This document shows positions 25,692-35,119 of a stretch of DNA of 64,000 bases, one piece after another (the stretch's first letter is position 1; each line of letters begins with the position of its first letter). This DNA comes from Streptomyces sp. NBC_00370 (GTDB lineage Bacteria; Actinomycetota; Actinomycetes; Streptomycetales; Streptomycetaceae), in NCBI RefSeq assembly GCF_036084755.1, contig NZ_CP107968.1, positions 7,696,001 to 7,760,000 of the forward strand, in the 5' to 3' direction. The notes under the pieces were generated by a model. That model had not been told where the DNA came from. It was given only the letters and a program-made list of their open reading frames with translations, and searched no databases. The position numbers and the translations under genes were made by a program.

Positions 25692-26909
25692 TCAGACCTC
25701 CTGGGACGCCTTCGTGTTGGCGACCGGGGTCTTCTCCCCCTCGGCCGGCGCCGACGGCTTCGCGTGCAGGATCCTGGCCGTGAAGCCGGCCAGTACGCAG
25801 AAGGCCACGGGCAGGAAGAACGTGACGTTGAGCGGTACGAACGCGGTCAGCGGCCCGATCACGGCAGGTCCCGCGAGCATGCCCAGGTAGCCGAGACCCG
25901 CCACACGCGACACGTTGGTTCCGGCCGCCTCCGGGTCGGTGTGGCCTGCGGCGCTGAAGAGCTGCGGGATGCAGCCCGACAGACCGGCACCGAAGAGGGC
26001 CCAGCCGACCAGCGCCGGGGGGACGGCAGGGGACAGCGCGGCCAGGGTCAGGCCGACGGCGGCCAGGGCCGAGCCCCAGCGCAGCACGGCGACCGGTCCG
26101 ACCCGCGCGGCCACCCGGTCGGTGACCAGGCGGCCGACGGTCATGGCGGTGGCGAAGGCCCCGTAGGCGAAGGCGGCGGTGGCAGCGGGTGCGTCGAGCA
26201 CGTCATGCAGCTGGAGCGTGCTCCAGTCGTTGGCCACGCCCTCGCAGAGCATCAGCATGAAGGCGAGCACGGCCAGGATCCAGATGCGCCGGGGTGTCCT
26301 GCGCTTGCCCGCCGAGGCTGCCGGGCGGGCGCCGTCCTCATGGAGAACGGGCTCGGGCCGCAGCAGTGCGGGGGCGACGAGACCGGCCGTGACGATGCCC
26401 AGCAGCGCCATGATGCCGAGCGTCGTCGCGGCGCTCCAGCCCGCCCGCAGGGTGAGCGCGCCGACGAGCGCGGCGAGCACGCCGCCGATGGAGAACAGCG
26501 CGTGGAAGGCGGACATGATGGGCCGCGCGTAGCCGCGCTCGACGCGTACCGCGTGCGCGTTCATGCTCACGTCCAGACAGCCGTTGCCGAAGCCCAGCAC
26601 CACCAGGGCGCCGCCCAGCGTCCAGGCGTTGGTGGCCAGACCGGGCAGCACCAGCGCCGCACTGCACACGGCCGCGCTCACGGGGACGACCTTCCGGGCG
26701 CCGAACCGGTCGGTCAGTGGCCCCACCAGCTGCATACCCGCGAAGGCGCTGCCGCCGAGCAGCAGCAGGAGCCAGCCGAGCAACGCGTGGCTGACGCCGG
26801 TCCGCTGCTCGACGGTGGGGATGTGGACGATCCAGATCCCCATGATGAACCCGTTGAGAACGAAGTAGGCGAACGTGGCCAGTCGGCCGGCGCGAAGTGA
26901 TCTGTCCAT
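25692..26909 (-). CDS. MFS transporter
   Basis: A 12-helix major facilitator of about 405 residues. Helix 1 is FAYFVLNGFIMGIWIVHIP, the loop 2-3 motif is LTDRFGARKVV, and the second-half repeat is GRLVTDRVAARVGPVAV. It resembles the YbjJ/fucose-permease-like group, some of which move sugars. The frame is open to 26930, but the first seven codons are two direct repeats that look like regulatory DNA, so ATG at 26909 is preferred. It is divergent from a DeoR regulator, which suggests control by a sugar phosphate. Confidence 0.87.
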   Translation of the reverse strand: MDRSLRAGRLATFAYFVLNGFIMGIWIVHIPTVEQRTGVSHALLGWLLLLLGGSAFAGMQLVGPLTDRFGARKVVPVSAAVCSAALVLPGLATNAWTLGGALVVLGFGNGCLDVSMNAHAVRVERGYARPIMSAFHALFSIGGVLAALVGALTLRAGWSAATTLGIMALLGIVTAGLVAPALLRPEPVLHEDGARPAASAGKRRTPRRIWILAVLAFMLMLCEGVANDWSTLQLHDVLDAPAATAAFAYGAFATAMTVGRLVTDRVAARVGPVAVLRWGSALAAVGLTLAALSPAVPPALVGWALFGAGLSGCIPQLFSAAGHTDPEAAGTNVSRVAGLGYLGMLAGPAVIGPLTAFVPLNVTFFLPVAFCVLAGFTARILHAKPSAPAEGEKTPVANTKASQEV

Positions 26910-26912
26910 GGT

Positions 26913-26963
26913 TACGAACATAACGAACATGGAAAGTGTTCACAAGATTGCGTTTCAAACGCA
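26913..26963. promoter_or_regulatory. Repeats between the MFS and DeoR genes
   Basis: Two 9-base direct repeats TACGAACAT and AACGAACAT occupy 26913-26930. A perfect palindrome with arms TGCGTTT and AAACGCA around one base lies at 26949-26963. Both are in the short gap between divergent genes and are candidate DeoR-family sites, which often use repeated short units. Confidence 0.55.
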
Positions 26964-26983
26964 TCCGATGTTCAATGTGGGAT

Positions 26984-27739
26984 ATGAGCACAGACCGACT
27001 GAGGCAGATCAGCGACGCGGTGCGCGAGACCGGCCGACGCAGCGTCGCCGAGCTGGCCGAGCTCACCGGCGCCTCAGAGATGACCGTCCGCCGTGATCTG
27101 GAGGTGCTGGCCGACCAGGGGGTCCTGGAGCGCTACCGCGGCGGCGCGCGAAGCCTGCTGCTGCGCGGCGAGGAGCCGCCCTTCGCGCTCAGGACCCAGG
27201 AAGGCCTTGAGGCGAAACAGCTCATCGCCGCCGAGGTCGCCACCATGATCGCGGAGGGTGAGTCGGTCGTCATCGACAGCGGCACCACCTGTCTGGAAGT
27301 GGCCCGCGCGCTTCAGCACCGACGGCTGACCGTCATGCCGTTGTCCCTGCACGCGGCCAACGAACTCACCAGCGGCACACAGTTGACGCTGCTGCTGCCC
27401 GGCGGTCAGCCGCGCCCCGGCGAACTGGCCCTGACCGGACCGCTGGCCGAGGCGTCGCTCGCCGCCCTGCGCTTCGACACCGCCGTCATCGGCTGCTGCG
27501 GCCTGACCGTGGCCGACGGCCTGACCGCGTACGATCTCGCCGACGCGACGATCAAGCGCGCCGCGATCACCTCGGCCCGCCGGGTCATCGCCGTGGCCGA
27601 GGCCGCCAAACTCTCCCGTACGGCCCTGGCGTTCGTCGCCCCGGCCGCCGCGCTGCACGCCGTGGTGACCGAGCGGTCCGCCCCGCAGGACGAGATCGAC
27701 GGGCTGACCGCGGCCGGGGTCACCGTACGGAAGGTGTGA
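26984..27739 (+). CDS. DeoR/GlpR family transcriptional regulator
   Basis: A 251-residue sugar-phosphate-responsive repressor. The N-terminal helix-turn-helix reads SVAELAELTGASEMTVRRDL followed by YRGGAR, the classic DeoR signature. The C-terminal DeoRC effector domain opens at VVIDSGTTCLEVARAL, with FDTAVIGCCGL further on. I chose ATG at 26984, which gives MSTDRLRQI; the frame is open slightly upstream. It is divergent from the MFS exporter it probably controls. Confidence 0.93.
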   Translation: MSTDRLRQISDAVRETGRRSVAELAELTGASEMTVRRDLEVLADQGVLERYRGGARSLLLRGEEPPFALRTQEGLEAKQLIAAEVATMIAEGESVVIDSGTTCLEVARALQHRRLTVMPLSLHAANELTSGTQLTLLLPGGQPRPGELALTGPLAEASLAALRFDTAVIGCCGLTVADGLTAYDLADATIKRAAITSARRVIAVAEAAKLSRTALAFVAPAAALHAVVTERSAPQDEIDGLTAAGVTVRKV

Positions 27740-27894
27740 CTCCTGGCTGACCCCGCTGCGATCGCACCCTACGTCGCGGCCAACGACCGTGTGTCCTGCG
27801 CCACATCAGGCCCTGTCGGTGTCACAACCGCGCCCCCCGCGCCGTCATGTGTCCGGACGGAACTGTCCATCCTGGCCGTTTCTGGGGGACACGG

Positions 27895-29454
27895 ATGAGC
27901 ACGACACGACAGGCACCCGCGGGTGAGCGCATGGCCGACTGGGCGGACGGCCGGCTCGGCATCTACGGCCTGGGCAGGACCTATTTGCGCAAGGTCTTCC
28001 CGGACCACTGGTCCTTCATGCTGGGCGAGATCTGCCTCTACAGCTTCATCATCCTCGTCCTCACGGGCGTCTACCTGACTCTCTTCTTCCACCCGTCGAT
28101 GAACGAGGTGGTGTACCACGGGAGTTACGCCCCGCTGAACGGCATCAGGATGTCGGAGGCGTACGCCTCCACGCTGGACATCAGCTTCGACGTGCGCGGC
28201 GGACTGCTGATCCGGCAGATCCACCACTGGGCCGCACTCGTCTTCCTCGCCGCGCTGCTCGTGCACATGATGCGGCACTTCTTCACCGGCTCGTTCCGCA
28301 AGCCCCGCGAGATCAACTGGCTGTTCGGCTGGCTGATGCTGATCATCGGGCTCTTCGAGGGGCTGACCGGCTACTCGCTGCCGGACGACCTGCTGTCCGG
28401 TACGGGGATGCGCTTCGTGGACGGCGCCGTCCTCTCCACGCCCGTCGTCGGCACGTACCTGTCGATGTTCCTGTTCGGCGGGGAGTTCCCGGGACACGAC
28501 ATCGTGTCGCGCTTCTACTCCGTGCATGTGCTGCTGTTCCCGGGGATCATCGCCGCGCTCGTCGTCGTCCATCTGATCCTCGTCGTCTACCACAAGCACA
28601 CCCAATTCCCGGGCCCCGGACGGACGGAGAAGAACGTCGTGGGGGCGCCGCTGATGCCGGTGTACATGGCGAAGGCCGGCGGCTTCTTCTTCCTGGTCTT
28701 CGGGACGATCGCGGTGATCGCGGCGGTCGCGGCGATCAACCCCGTCTGGTCGTACGGCCCTTACCGCCCCGACCAGGTGTCGACCGGTGCCCAGCCCGAC
28801 TGGTACCTCGGCTTCTCCGAGGGACTGATCCGCATCATGCCGGGCTGGGAGATCAACGCCTGGGGTCACACACTCGTCCTCGGTGTGTTCGTGCCGCTGA
28901 TGGTCTTCCCGCTGATGCTGGTCTTCATCGGGGCCTATCCGTTCGTCGAGGCATGGATAACCGGCGACCGCCGCGAACACCATCTGCTGGACCGGCCGCG
29001 CGACCGGCCGGTCCGTACGGCCATCGGCGCCGCGTGGATCAGTGAGTACCTGGTCCTGCTGGTCGGAGGCGGGAACGACCTGTGGGCGACCCACTTCCAT
29101 CTGTCCATCAACGCCATCACCTGGACCGTGCGGGTCGCGTTCTTCGTGATGCCGGTGATCGTCTTCGTCGTGACCCGACGCGTCTGTCTGGGACTGCGGC
29201 GGCGCGACCGGGAGAAGGTGCTGCACGGCAGGGAGACCGGCATCGTCAAGCGGCTGCCGCACGGCGAGTTCGTCGAGGTGCACGAGCGGCTCTCGCCGGC
29301 CGAACTGTTCACCCTGACGCAGGGCGAACAGCCGCAGCCGCTCCAGCTCGGCCCCGCGACGGACAGCAACGGCGTGACCCGCAGAACCGGCCTGGCCCAG
29401 CGGGTGCGCGTACGGCTGTCACGGGCCTTCTACGACGAGAAGTCGCGGGTGTGA
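27895..29454 (+). CDS. Cytochrome b subunit of a bc1-type complex, solitary copy
   Basis: A 519-residue membrane protein of the cytochrome b (QcrB) family, which oxidises menaquinol using two b-type haems. Haem-ligand His pairs are in IHHWAALVFLAALLVHMMRH and in FYSVHVLLFPG with VVVHLILVVYHKH. The quinol-site motif is QPDWYLGF, the actinobacterial form of PEWY. Length and C-terminal tail match actinobacterial QcrB. The qcrC and qcrA genes that normally precede qcrB are absent on both sides, so this is an isolated paralogue or relocated copy. ATG at 27895 follows a purine-rich GGGGGACACGG. Confidence 0.9.
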   Translation: MSTTRQAPAGERMADWADGRLGIYGLGRTYLRKVFPDHWSFMLGEICLYSFIILVLTGVYLTLFFHPSMNEVVYHGSYAPLNGIRMSEAYASTLDISFDVRGGLLIRQIHHWAALVFLAALLVHMMRHFFTGSFRKPREINWLFGWLMLIIGLFEGLTGYSLPDDLLSGTGMRFVDGAVLSTPVVGTYLSMFLFGGEFPGHDIVSRFYSVHVLLFPGIIAALVVVHLILVVYHKHTQFPGPGRTEKNVVGAPLMPVYMAKAGGFFFLVFGTIAVIAAVAAINPVWSYGPYRPDQVSTGAQPDWYLGFSEGLIRIMPGWEINAWGHTLVLGVFVPLMVFPLMLVFIGAYPFVEAWITGDRREHHLLDRPRDRPVRTAIGAAWISEYLVLLVGGGNDLWATHFHLSINAITWTVRVAFFVMPVIVFVVTRRVCLGLRRRDREKVLHGRETGIVKRLPHGEFVEVHERLSPAELFTLTQGEQPQPLQLGPATDSNGVTRRTGLAQRVRVRLSRAFYDEKSRV

Positions 29455-29559
29455 CGGGCGGTGGCCGGCGTGCGCCGAGCGGCGCGCACCCAGGTGTCCG
29501 ACGTGGTCCCGGATTGCGGGCGAGGGTGCGCGCGGGCCGTTCTTCCCTCTAGGCTGGTC

Positions 29560-29753
29560 CGTGCGACTGGTGAGCCCTGTCCGCCAGAGAGGGCTTCGTA
29601 AGAGGGAACCCGGTGAGAATCCGGGACTGCCCCGCAGCGGTGAGTGGGAACGACCGCCGTCATACGCACTGGACCCGGCCGGGTCTGGGAAGCGACGGCC
29701 ATTAGGTGTCCCGTGACCTTCACGAGACGAGCCCACGAGTCCGAAGACCTGCC
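29560..29753 (+). ncRNA. Cobalamin (B12) riboswitch upstream of metE
   Basis: The 478-base gap between the cytochrome b gene and metE contains the conserved adenosylcobalamin aptamer. Landmarks in order are GGGAACCCGGTGAGAATCC, GGGACTGCCCCGCAGCGGTG, a variable arm with CTGGGAAGCGACGGCC, and the closing B12 box CCGAAGACCTGCC ending near 29753. About 180 bases of leader follow before the metE GTG, enough for an expression platform. By analogy with other Streptomyces metE genes, cobalamin should switch metE off so that the B12-dependent MetH is used. The 5' boundary is approximate. Confidence 0.92.
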
Positions 29754-29932
29754 CGTTGCCCGTGCGCGACCGATCGCGCGCGGACATCCCGGTGACCTCG
29801 TGGGCGGGTCGGCGTACACATCGAGCGGCATACGCGGCGGCACAGCCTCGCGGGCGGCCCGGTTGGTCCGTCCCTTCGCGTCCGCGGTCCCGTCCCCGGG
29901 ATACCAGGACACATCTCGCGAAGGAGAGTTCC

Positions 29933-32257
29933 GTGACAGCGAAGCCCGCAGCCGCGGCAGCACGAGCCACCGTCCACGGCTACCCCCGCCAGGGTCAGAA
30001 CCGTGAACTGAAAAAGGCCGTCGAGGGGTACTGGAAGGGCCGAGTCACCGCCGACGCCCTCCGGGAGACCGCGGCAGGCCTGCGCCGTTCGAACTGGCAG
30101 CAGCTGGCCGAGGCCGGCATCGAGGAGGTGCCGTCCGGTGACTTCTCGTACTACGACCATGTTCTGGACACCAGCGTCATGGTCGGCGCTGTCCCCGAGC
30201 GGCACCGCGCGGCGGTCGGCGCCGACGCGCTCGACGGGTATTTCGCGATGGCCCGGGGCAATCAGGACATCGCCCCGCTCGAAATGACCAAGTGGTTCGA
30301 CACGAACTACCACTACCTCGTGCCGGAGCTGGGCCCGGACACCGTCTTCACCGCCGACTCCGGCAAGCAGGTCACCGAGCTGAAGGAGGCTGTCGCGCTC
30401 GGGCACACCGCGCGGCCGGTCCTCGTCGGCCCGGTCACGTACCTGCTGCTCGCCAAGCCCGCGCCCGGCGTCGCGGCCGACTTCGAGCCGCTGACCCTGC
30501 TGGACCGGCTGCTGCCGGTGTACGCCGAGGTGCTGGCCGATCTGCGGGCGGCCGGCGCCCAGTGGGTGCAGCTCGACGAGCCCGCGCTGGTGCAGGACCG
30601 CACCCCCGCCGAACTGAACGCCGCCGCCCGCGCCTACCGCGACCTGGGCGGCGCGGCCGACCGGCCGAAGCTGCTCGTCGCCTCGTACTTCGGGCGGCTC
30701 GGCGAGGCGCTGGCCGTCCTGGCCAAGGCGCCGGTCGAAGGCCTCGCCCTCGACTTCACCGAGTCGGGCGCCGCCAACCTCGAAGACCTCGCAGCGGCCG
30801 GCGGACTGCCCGGCAAGCGGCTGGTCGCCGGCGTCGTCAACGGCCGCAACATCTGGATCAACGACTACGAGAATTCACTGGCCACGCTGGGCACCCTCCT
30901 CGGTCTCGCGGACCGGGTCGACGTCTCGTCGTCCTGCTCGCTCCTGCACGTACCGCTGGACGCAGACGCCGAGCGCGACATCGATCCGCAGATCGCCCGC
31001 TGGCTCGCGTTCGCCCGGCAGAAGACGCAGGAGATCGCCGTCCTGGCGCGCGGTCTGGCACGGGGCACCGATGCCATCGCTGCCGAACTCGCCTCCAACC
31101 GCGCCGATCTGGCCTCCCGCGCCGGGTCGGAACTGACCAGCGACCCCGCGGTACGGGCCCGTACCGCGGCCATCACCGACGCCGACGGGCGGCGCTCGCA
31201 GCCGTACCCCGAGCGGACCCTCACCCAGCGCGCGCACCTCGGGCTCCCGCTGCTGCCGACCACGACCATCGGCTCGTTCCCGCAGACCGACGAACTGCGC
31301 ACCGCCCGGGCCGACGTGCGGACCGGCCGGATCGACACCGCCGGGTACGAGGAGCGCATCAAGAACGAGATCAGGGACGTCCTGTCCTTCCAGGAGAAGG
31401 CCGGGATCGACGTCCTGGTGCACGGCGAGCCCGAACGCAACGACATGGTGCAGTACTTCGCCGAGCAGCTGACCGGCTATCTGGCGACGCAGCACGGCTG
31501 GGTGCAGTCCTACGGCACCCGGTACGTCCGGCCGCCGGTGCTGGCCGGCGACATCTCACGGCCCGAGCCGATGACGGTGCGCTGGACGACGTACGCGCAG
31601 TCCCTGACCGACCGCCCGGTCAAGGGCATGCTCACCGGACCCGTCACCATGCTGGCCTGGTCCTTCGTCCGCGACGACCAGCCGCTCGGCGACACCGCGC
31701 GCCAGGTCGCCCTCGCGCTGCGCGACGAAGTGAACGACCTTGAGGCGGCCGGTACTTCGGTCATCCAGGTCGACGAGCCTGCCCTGCGCGAAACGCTGCC
31801 GCTGCGTGCCGCCGACCACGCCGCCTACCTGGACTGGGCCACCGAGTCGTTCCGGCTCACCACCAGCGGTGTCGGCCCGGCCACCCAGATCCACACGCAC
31901 ATGTGCTACGCCGAGTTCGGCGACATCGTGCAGGCCATCGACGACCTCGACGCCGACGTCATCAGCCTGGAGGCCGCCCGCTCGCACATGCAGGTCGCCG
32001 GCGAACTCGCCGCACACGGCTACCCGCGTGAGGCGGGCCCCGGCGTGTACGACATCCACTCGCCGCGCGTGCCGAGCGCCGAAGAGGCGGCGGCCCTGCT
32101 GCGTAAGGGACTTGAGGCCATCCCGGCCGAGCGGCTGTGGGTCAACCCCGACTGCGGCCTGAAGACCCGCGGCTGGCCCGAGACCCGGGCCTCGCTGGAG
32201 AACCTGGTCGCGGCCGCCCGCGAGATCCGCGCCGAACTGGCCACCGAGGGCTCCTGA
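29933..32257 (+). CDS. metE: Cobalamin-independent methionine synthase
   Basis: A 774-residue zinc enzyme that transfers a methyl group from methyltetrahydrofolate polyglutamate to homocysteine. It has the two-barrel MetE architecture: the N-terminal half opens VHGYPRQGQNRELKKAVEGY, and the catalytic C-terminal half starts near LGLPLLPTTTIGSFPQT. Zinc ligands are visible in QIHTHMCYAEF and NPDCGLKTR. GTG at 29933 has AAGGAGAG just upstream and gives the normal family length; the longer frame upstream is riboswitch leader. Control by the upstream cobalamin riboswitch is expected. Confidence 0.97.
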   Translation: MTAKPAAAAARATVHGYPRQGQNRELKKAVEGYWKGRVTADALRETAAGLRRSNWQQLAEAGIEEVPSGDFSYYDHVLDTSVMVGAVPERHRAAVGADALDGYFAMARGNQDIAPLEMTKWFDTNYHYLVPELGPDTVFTADSGKQVTELKEAVALGHTARPVLVGPVTYLLLAKPAPGVAADFEPLTLLDRLLPVYAEVLADLRAAGAQWVQLDEPALVQDRTPAELNAAARAYRDLGGAADRPKLLVASYFGRLGEALAVLAKAPVEGLALDFTESGAANLEDLAAAGGLPGKRLVAGVVNGRNIWINDYENSLATLGTLLGLADRVDVSSSCSLLHVPLDADAERDIDPQIARWLAFARQKTQEIAVLARGLARGTDAIAAELASNRADLASRAGSELTSDPAVRARTAAITDADGRRSQPYPERTLTQRAHLGLPLLPTTTIGSFPQTDELRTARADVRTGRIDTAGYEERIKNEIRDVLSFQEKAGIDVLVHGEPERNDMVQYFAEQLTGYLATQHGWVQSYGTRYVRPPVLAGDISRPEPMTVRWTTYAQSLTDRPVKGMLTGPVTMLAWSFVRDDQPLGDTARQVALALRDEVNDLEAAGTSVIQVDEPALRETLPLRAADHAAYLDWATESFRLTTSGVGPATQIHTHMCYAEFGDIVQAIDDLDADVISLEAARSHMQVAGELAAHGYPREAGPGVYDIHSPRVPSAEEAAALLRKGLEAIPAERLWVNPDCGLKTRGWPETRASLENLVAAAREIRAELATEGS

Positions 32258-32268
32258 CCGACGGAAGC

Positions 32269-32305
32269 GGTCCGGGGCGGACACCACGGGTGTCTGCCCC
32301 GGACC
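32269..32305 (+). terminator. metE terminator hairpin
   Basis: A 17-base stem pairs positions 32269-32285 with 32289-32305 around a 3-base loop, with one G-T wobble. It starts 11 bases after the metE stop. There is no T-run, as is common in high-GC actinobacteria. Confidence 0.8.
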
Positions 32306-32459
32306 TGCCTGGTGCTGCCCGCGTGTCGGAGTCGCTGACCGCCGCGGTGTTGGGGGAGTGTTCGGCAGTCCGCAGCCGATGAGCAATCTTGCCGTTCCGA
32401 CATGATCCGTACCGTGACGCCGTTCGAATCCCCCTTTCTCAACGTGCGGAGCGGAAATC

Positions 32460-34475
32460 ATGGACGGCTCTCCTGCGGTCGGCAGCGGCGGCAAACCCGG
32501 ACCGGTCGACAACCACGCGGACGACTGCGGTTGCCCCCGCACGGCCGATCTCGACGGCGACAGCATCGCCGCGGCGAGCCGGCGCACCTTCCTGCGGGGC
32601 GCGGGCGCGGTGGGGGCAGGCGCGGCTGCGGCCGGACTGCTGGGCGCCACACCGGCGTTGGCCGCCGCCGGTGCCGGCCGGCCGGACGAGGACCCGTACG
32701 GCCGGACGACGATGACCCCCGCACCGCGCGGCACGTGGCGGCCGGACCCGGAGAATCCGCGCTTCACGGTCGTCGTGATGCCCGACACGCAGTACATGTT
32801 CGACCAGGACCGCATCCACCCGGTCCCCGTCGAGGCGTCCTTCCGGTACGTCCTCGACCCCGAGCGCCGGGCCGGTGGCGACGACGAGAACATCGTCTTC
32901 CTCGCCCACCTCGGCGATGTGACCAACAACGGCCTCGCCGAGGAGTACTCAGCGGCGACCAAGGTCTTCGACATGCTCGACCGGGCCGGCGCCTCGTACG
33001 GGGTGCTGGCGGGCAACCACGACGTCTCGGCTGACGACCAGCGTGGCGCCACCCCGTACCTGGACAGCTTCGGCCCCGCGCGGGCGAGGAAGACGCCCGG
33101 CTACCACTCCTCCAGCCCCGACGGCTACAACACCTGCCACATCTTCCGGGCCGGCGGCCGGTCCTGGATGCTGCTCTCCCTCGACTGGCGGCTGTCGGAG
33201 AAGGGCTTCGCCTGGGCGAACAAGGTCATCGCCGACAACCCGACGCTGCCGGTCATCGTGACCACACACGAGATCGTGGACTCGGACGGGGAAGGCAACG
33301 CCTCGCTGTCCGAGTACGGCCGGCAGATGTGGGACAAGCTCATCAAGGACAACGACCAGGTCTTCCTCACCCTCAACGGGCACTTCTGGCCGCCCGGGAA
33401 CACCGTGCTGAAGAACAGCGCCGGCCACGACGTGCACCTGCACATCACCAACTACCAGGACCGGTACTACGGCGGTGCAGGGATGATCCGTTCCTACCGC
33501 TTCGACCTCAACCGCGGTGTGATCGACATCGCCACCCTCTCGCCGTGGATACGCGAGCTGGCGGCGAAGGACGAGCTGAACGCCCTCGCCGCGCAGGAGA
33601 TCGAACTGACCTCCAAGGTCGACCACTTCTCCATGGTGATCGACTTCGACGAGCGCTTCGCCGGCTTCGCGCCGGTACCGCCGCGTGCGCCGCGCCCGGC
33701 CCGGCGGATGCTGGTGCCCGGCACACTCGCCTACTGGCGGTTCGACGAGGGCGCGGCCGCCGGCAGCGACGTCGCGGGCGACACGAAGATCAAGGACCTG
33801 ACGGGCCATGGCAACGACCTGGTGCTGCGCACCGTCCCCGGTTCCCCCGCACACAGTCTGACCTGGACCGACGACCACCACCCCGACCAGCCGGGACACG
33901 GCGCGCTGGTCTTCGCGGGACAGGGCAACCCGGTCAGCGGCGCGTATCTCCAGACCCTCGACCGCGCCCCGATCAACCGGGAGACCTTCCGGCACGGTTT
34001 CACCTTCGAGCTGTTCTTCAAGGTGCCCGCCGACTGGGACCCGAACCGCAACGGCTGGTCGTCGATGCTCAGCCGCTGGGGCACGGCGGCCGAGGCGGGG
34101 AAGAACGGTCCGTCGGCGACCGCCGAGGAGCCCGTGCTCACCATCAGCCTGTCGAGCTCCGTCGAACTGCAGTGGAACGCCTATCCGCTCAACCAGACCG
34201 GTGCCACGACGGGTTGGAGCCATCTGTTGCAGCAGGACGAGTGGTGGCATGTCGCCGTCGTCAACGACGGCCGTATCAGCAAGCTGTACGTCAACGGCTG
34301 CGAGGAAGGCCGTAACCCGACCAGCCCCGCCGTCGGTCTCGCCACCCTCAACTTGCCGTTCATGCTGGGCGGTTACGAGTGGGCCGGCGCCGTCAGCCAG
34401 GTCTTCCACGGCACCATCGGTGACGTACGGATCGCCGACCGGGCCCTGAAGCCGGGCCAGTTCATGAACGCCTGA
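32460..34475 (+). CDS. Tat-exported metallophosphoesterase with LamG-like domain
   Basis: A 671-residue secreted protein. The twin-arginine signal is SRRTFLRGAGAVGAGAAAAG (about residues 41-60), with likely cleavage after ALAAA. The calcineurin-like phosphoesterase domain follows, with metal-ligand motifs VVMPDTQYM, AHLGDVTNNG, LAGNHD and VTTHE. A C-terminal concanavalin/LamG-like domain runs from about 425 (GTLAYWRFDEGAAAG) to 670, with WWHVAVVNDGRISKLYVNG. The N-terminal 40 residues before the Tat motif are unusually long and contain DDCGCP. Substrate is unknown; the LamG part suggests binding to a cell-surface carbohydrate. Confidence 0.9.
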   Translation: MDGSPAVGSGGKPGPVDNHADDCGCPRTADLDGDSIAAASRRTFLRGAGAVGAGAAAAGLLGATPALAAAGAGRPDEDPYGRTTMTPAPRGTWRPDPENPRFTVVVMPDTQYMFDQDRIHPVPVEASFRYVLDPERRAGGDDENIVFLAHLGDVTNNGLAEEYSAATKVFDMLDRAGASYGVLAGNHDVSADDQRGATPYLDSFGPARARKTPGYHSSSPDGYNTCHIFRAGGRSWMLLSLDWRLSEKGFAWANKVIADNPTLPVIVTTHEIVDSDGEGNASLSEYGRQMWDKLIKDNDQVFLTLNGHFWPPGNTVLKNSAGHDVHLHITNYQDRYYGGAGMIRSYRFDLNRGVIDIATLSPWIRELAAKDELNALAAQEIELTSKVDHFSMVIDFDERFAGFAPVPPRAPRPARRMLVPGTLAYWRFDEGAAAGSDVAGDTKIKDLTGHGNDLVLRTVPGSPAHSLTWTDDHHPDQPGHGALVFAGQGNPVSGAYLQTLDRAPINRETFRHGFTFELFFKVPADWDPNRNGWSSMLSRWGTAAEAGKNGPSATAEEPVLTISLSSSVELQWNAYPLNQTGATTGWSHLLQQDEWWHVAVVNDGRISKLYVNGCEEGRNPTSPAVGLATLNLPFMLGGYEWAGAVSQVFHGTIGDVRIADRALKPGQFMNA

Positions 34476-34589
34476 TCCGCGGCGGCGGTGCGGTGACGGC
34501 CGGGGGCACAGGGGCCGTGGCGGCCGGGACGGTCAGGCGTGTGACGGCGCCGAGTCCTCCCGGCCGTCGTCCGCCCGCCGGCGCCGGTG

Positions 34590-34913
34590 TCACCGCGTCA
34601 GGGGAAGACCGGTACCCGCGGTCGCCGCGCGGGCGGCGTCCGTCGTGGGGTGGAGATTCATCACGCGGTCCACACCGGTCACCTCCAGCAGCCGCCGCAC
34701 CGGCTCGGAGGGAGCGGCGATCCGCAGGGTGGTCGCCTGGTGGATGTGCAGCAGCAGGTTCAGGAAGCTGGAGTCGCAGAACGTGATGTCACTGGCATCC
34801 AGGATGACCGTCCGATGCGACGCGGCGGCGCTTCCCAGCTCGTCCTGCAGGGGGCCGAGGCTGTCGATGTCAACGTCGCCGTGGGCCGCGATAACCGCGG
34901 GCTTGTCTGTCAA
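34590..34913 (-). CDS. STAS-domain anti-sigma factor antagonist
   Basis: A 107-residue single STAS domain, the length of SpoIIAA/RsbV-type proteins. The core reads TVILDASDITFCDSSFLNLL, where a Ser of the DSS motif is the expected phosphorylation site. In partner switching the unphosphorylated form binds an anti-sigma kinase and frees a sigma factor. No cognate kinase or sigma gene is adjacent, but a SpoIIE-type phosphatase is encoded about 3 kb away. The start appears to be TTG at 34913, preceded by GAGAAG. Confidence 0.85.
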   Translation of the reverse strand: MTDKPAVIAAHGDVDIDSLGPLQDELGSAAASHRTVILDASDITFCDSSFLNLLLHIHQATTLRIAAPSEPVRRLLEVTGVDRVMNLHPTTDAARAATAGTGLPLTR

Positions 34914-35119
34914 GGGCTTCTCGATCCATGCGGGGGCCGGGCTCAGGTGGTGCTACTACGACGGTAGCCTAGGCCCGATCGGACGCCCGGGGCACCGGCC
35001 GCGACCACGAGTTGCCCGGCGAAGCCACAAACATCCCTGCTCAGCGACGTGGTCCGGCGCCCTGGGCGAGGAGGTTCCGGGCTACGCCGCCCGCGTCCGT
35101 TCGAGTAGTCGGCCCGGGG

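Noticed and set aside
27769..29283. 504-codon minus-strand frame across the cytochrome b gene
   Set aside because: His/Asp/Gln-rich low-complexity translation with no motif, whereas the plus strand encodes a complete cytochrome b.
34495..34568. Inverted repeat GACGGCCGGG/CCCGGCCGTC as terminator between the phosphoesterase and STAS genes
   Set aside because: The 54-base loop is too large for a convincing terminator and the region is generally repetitive in GGC.
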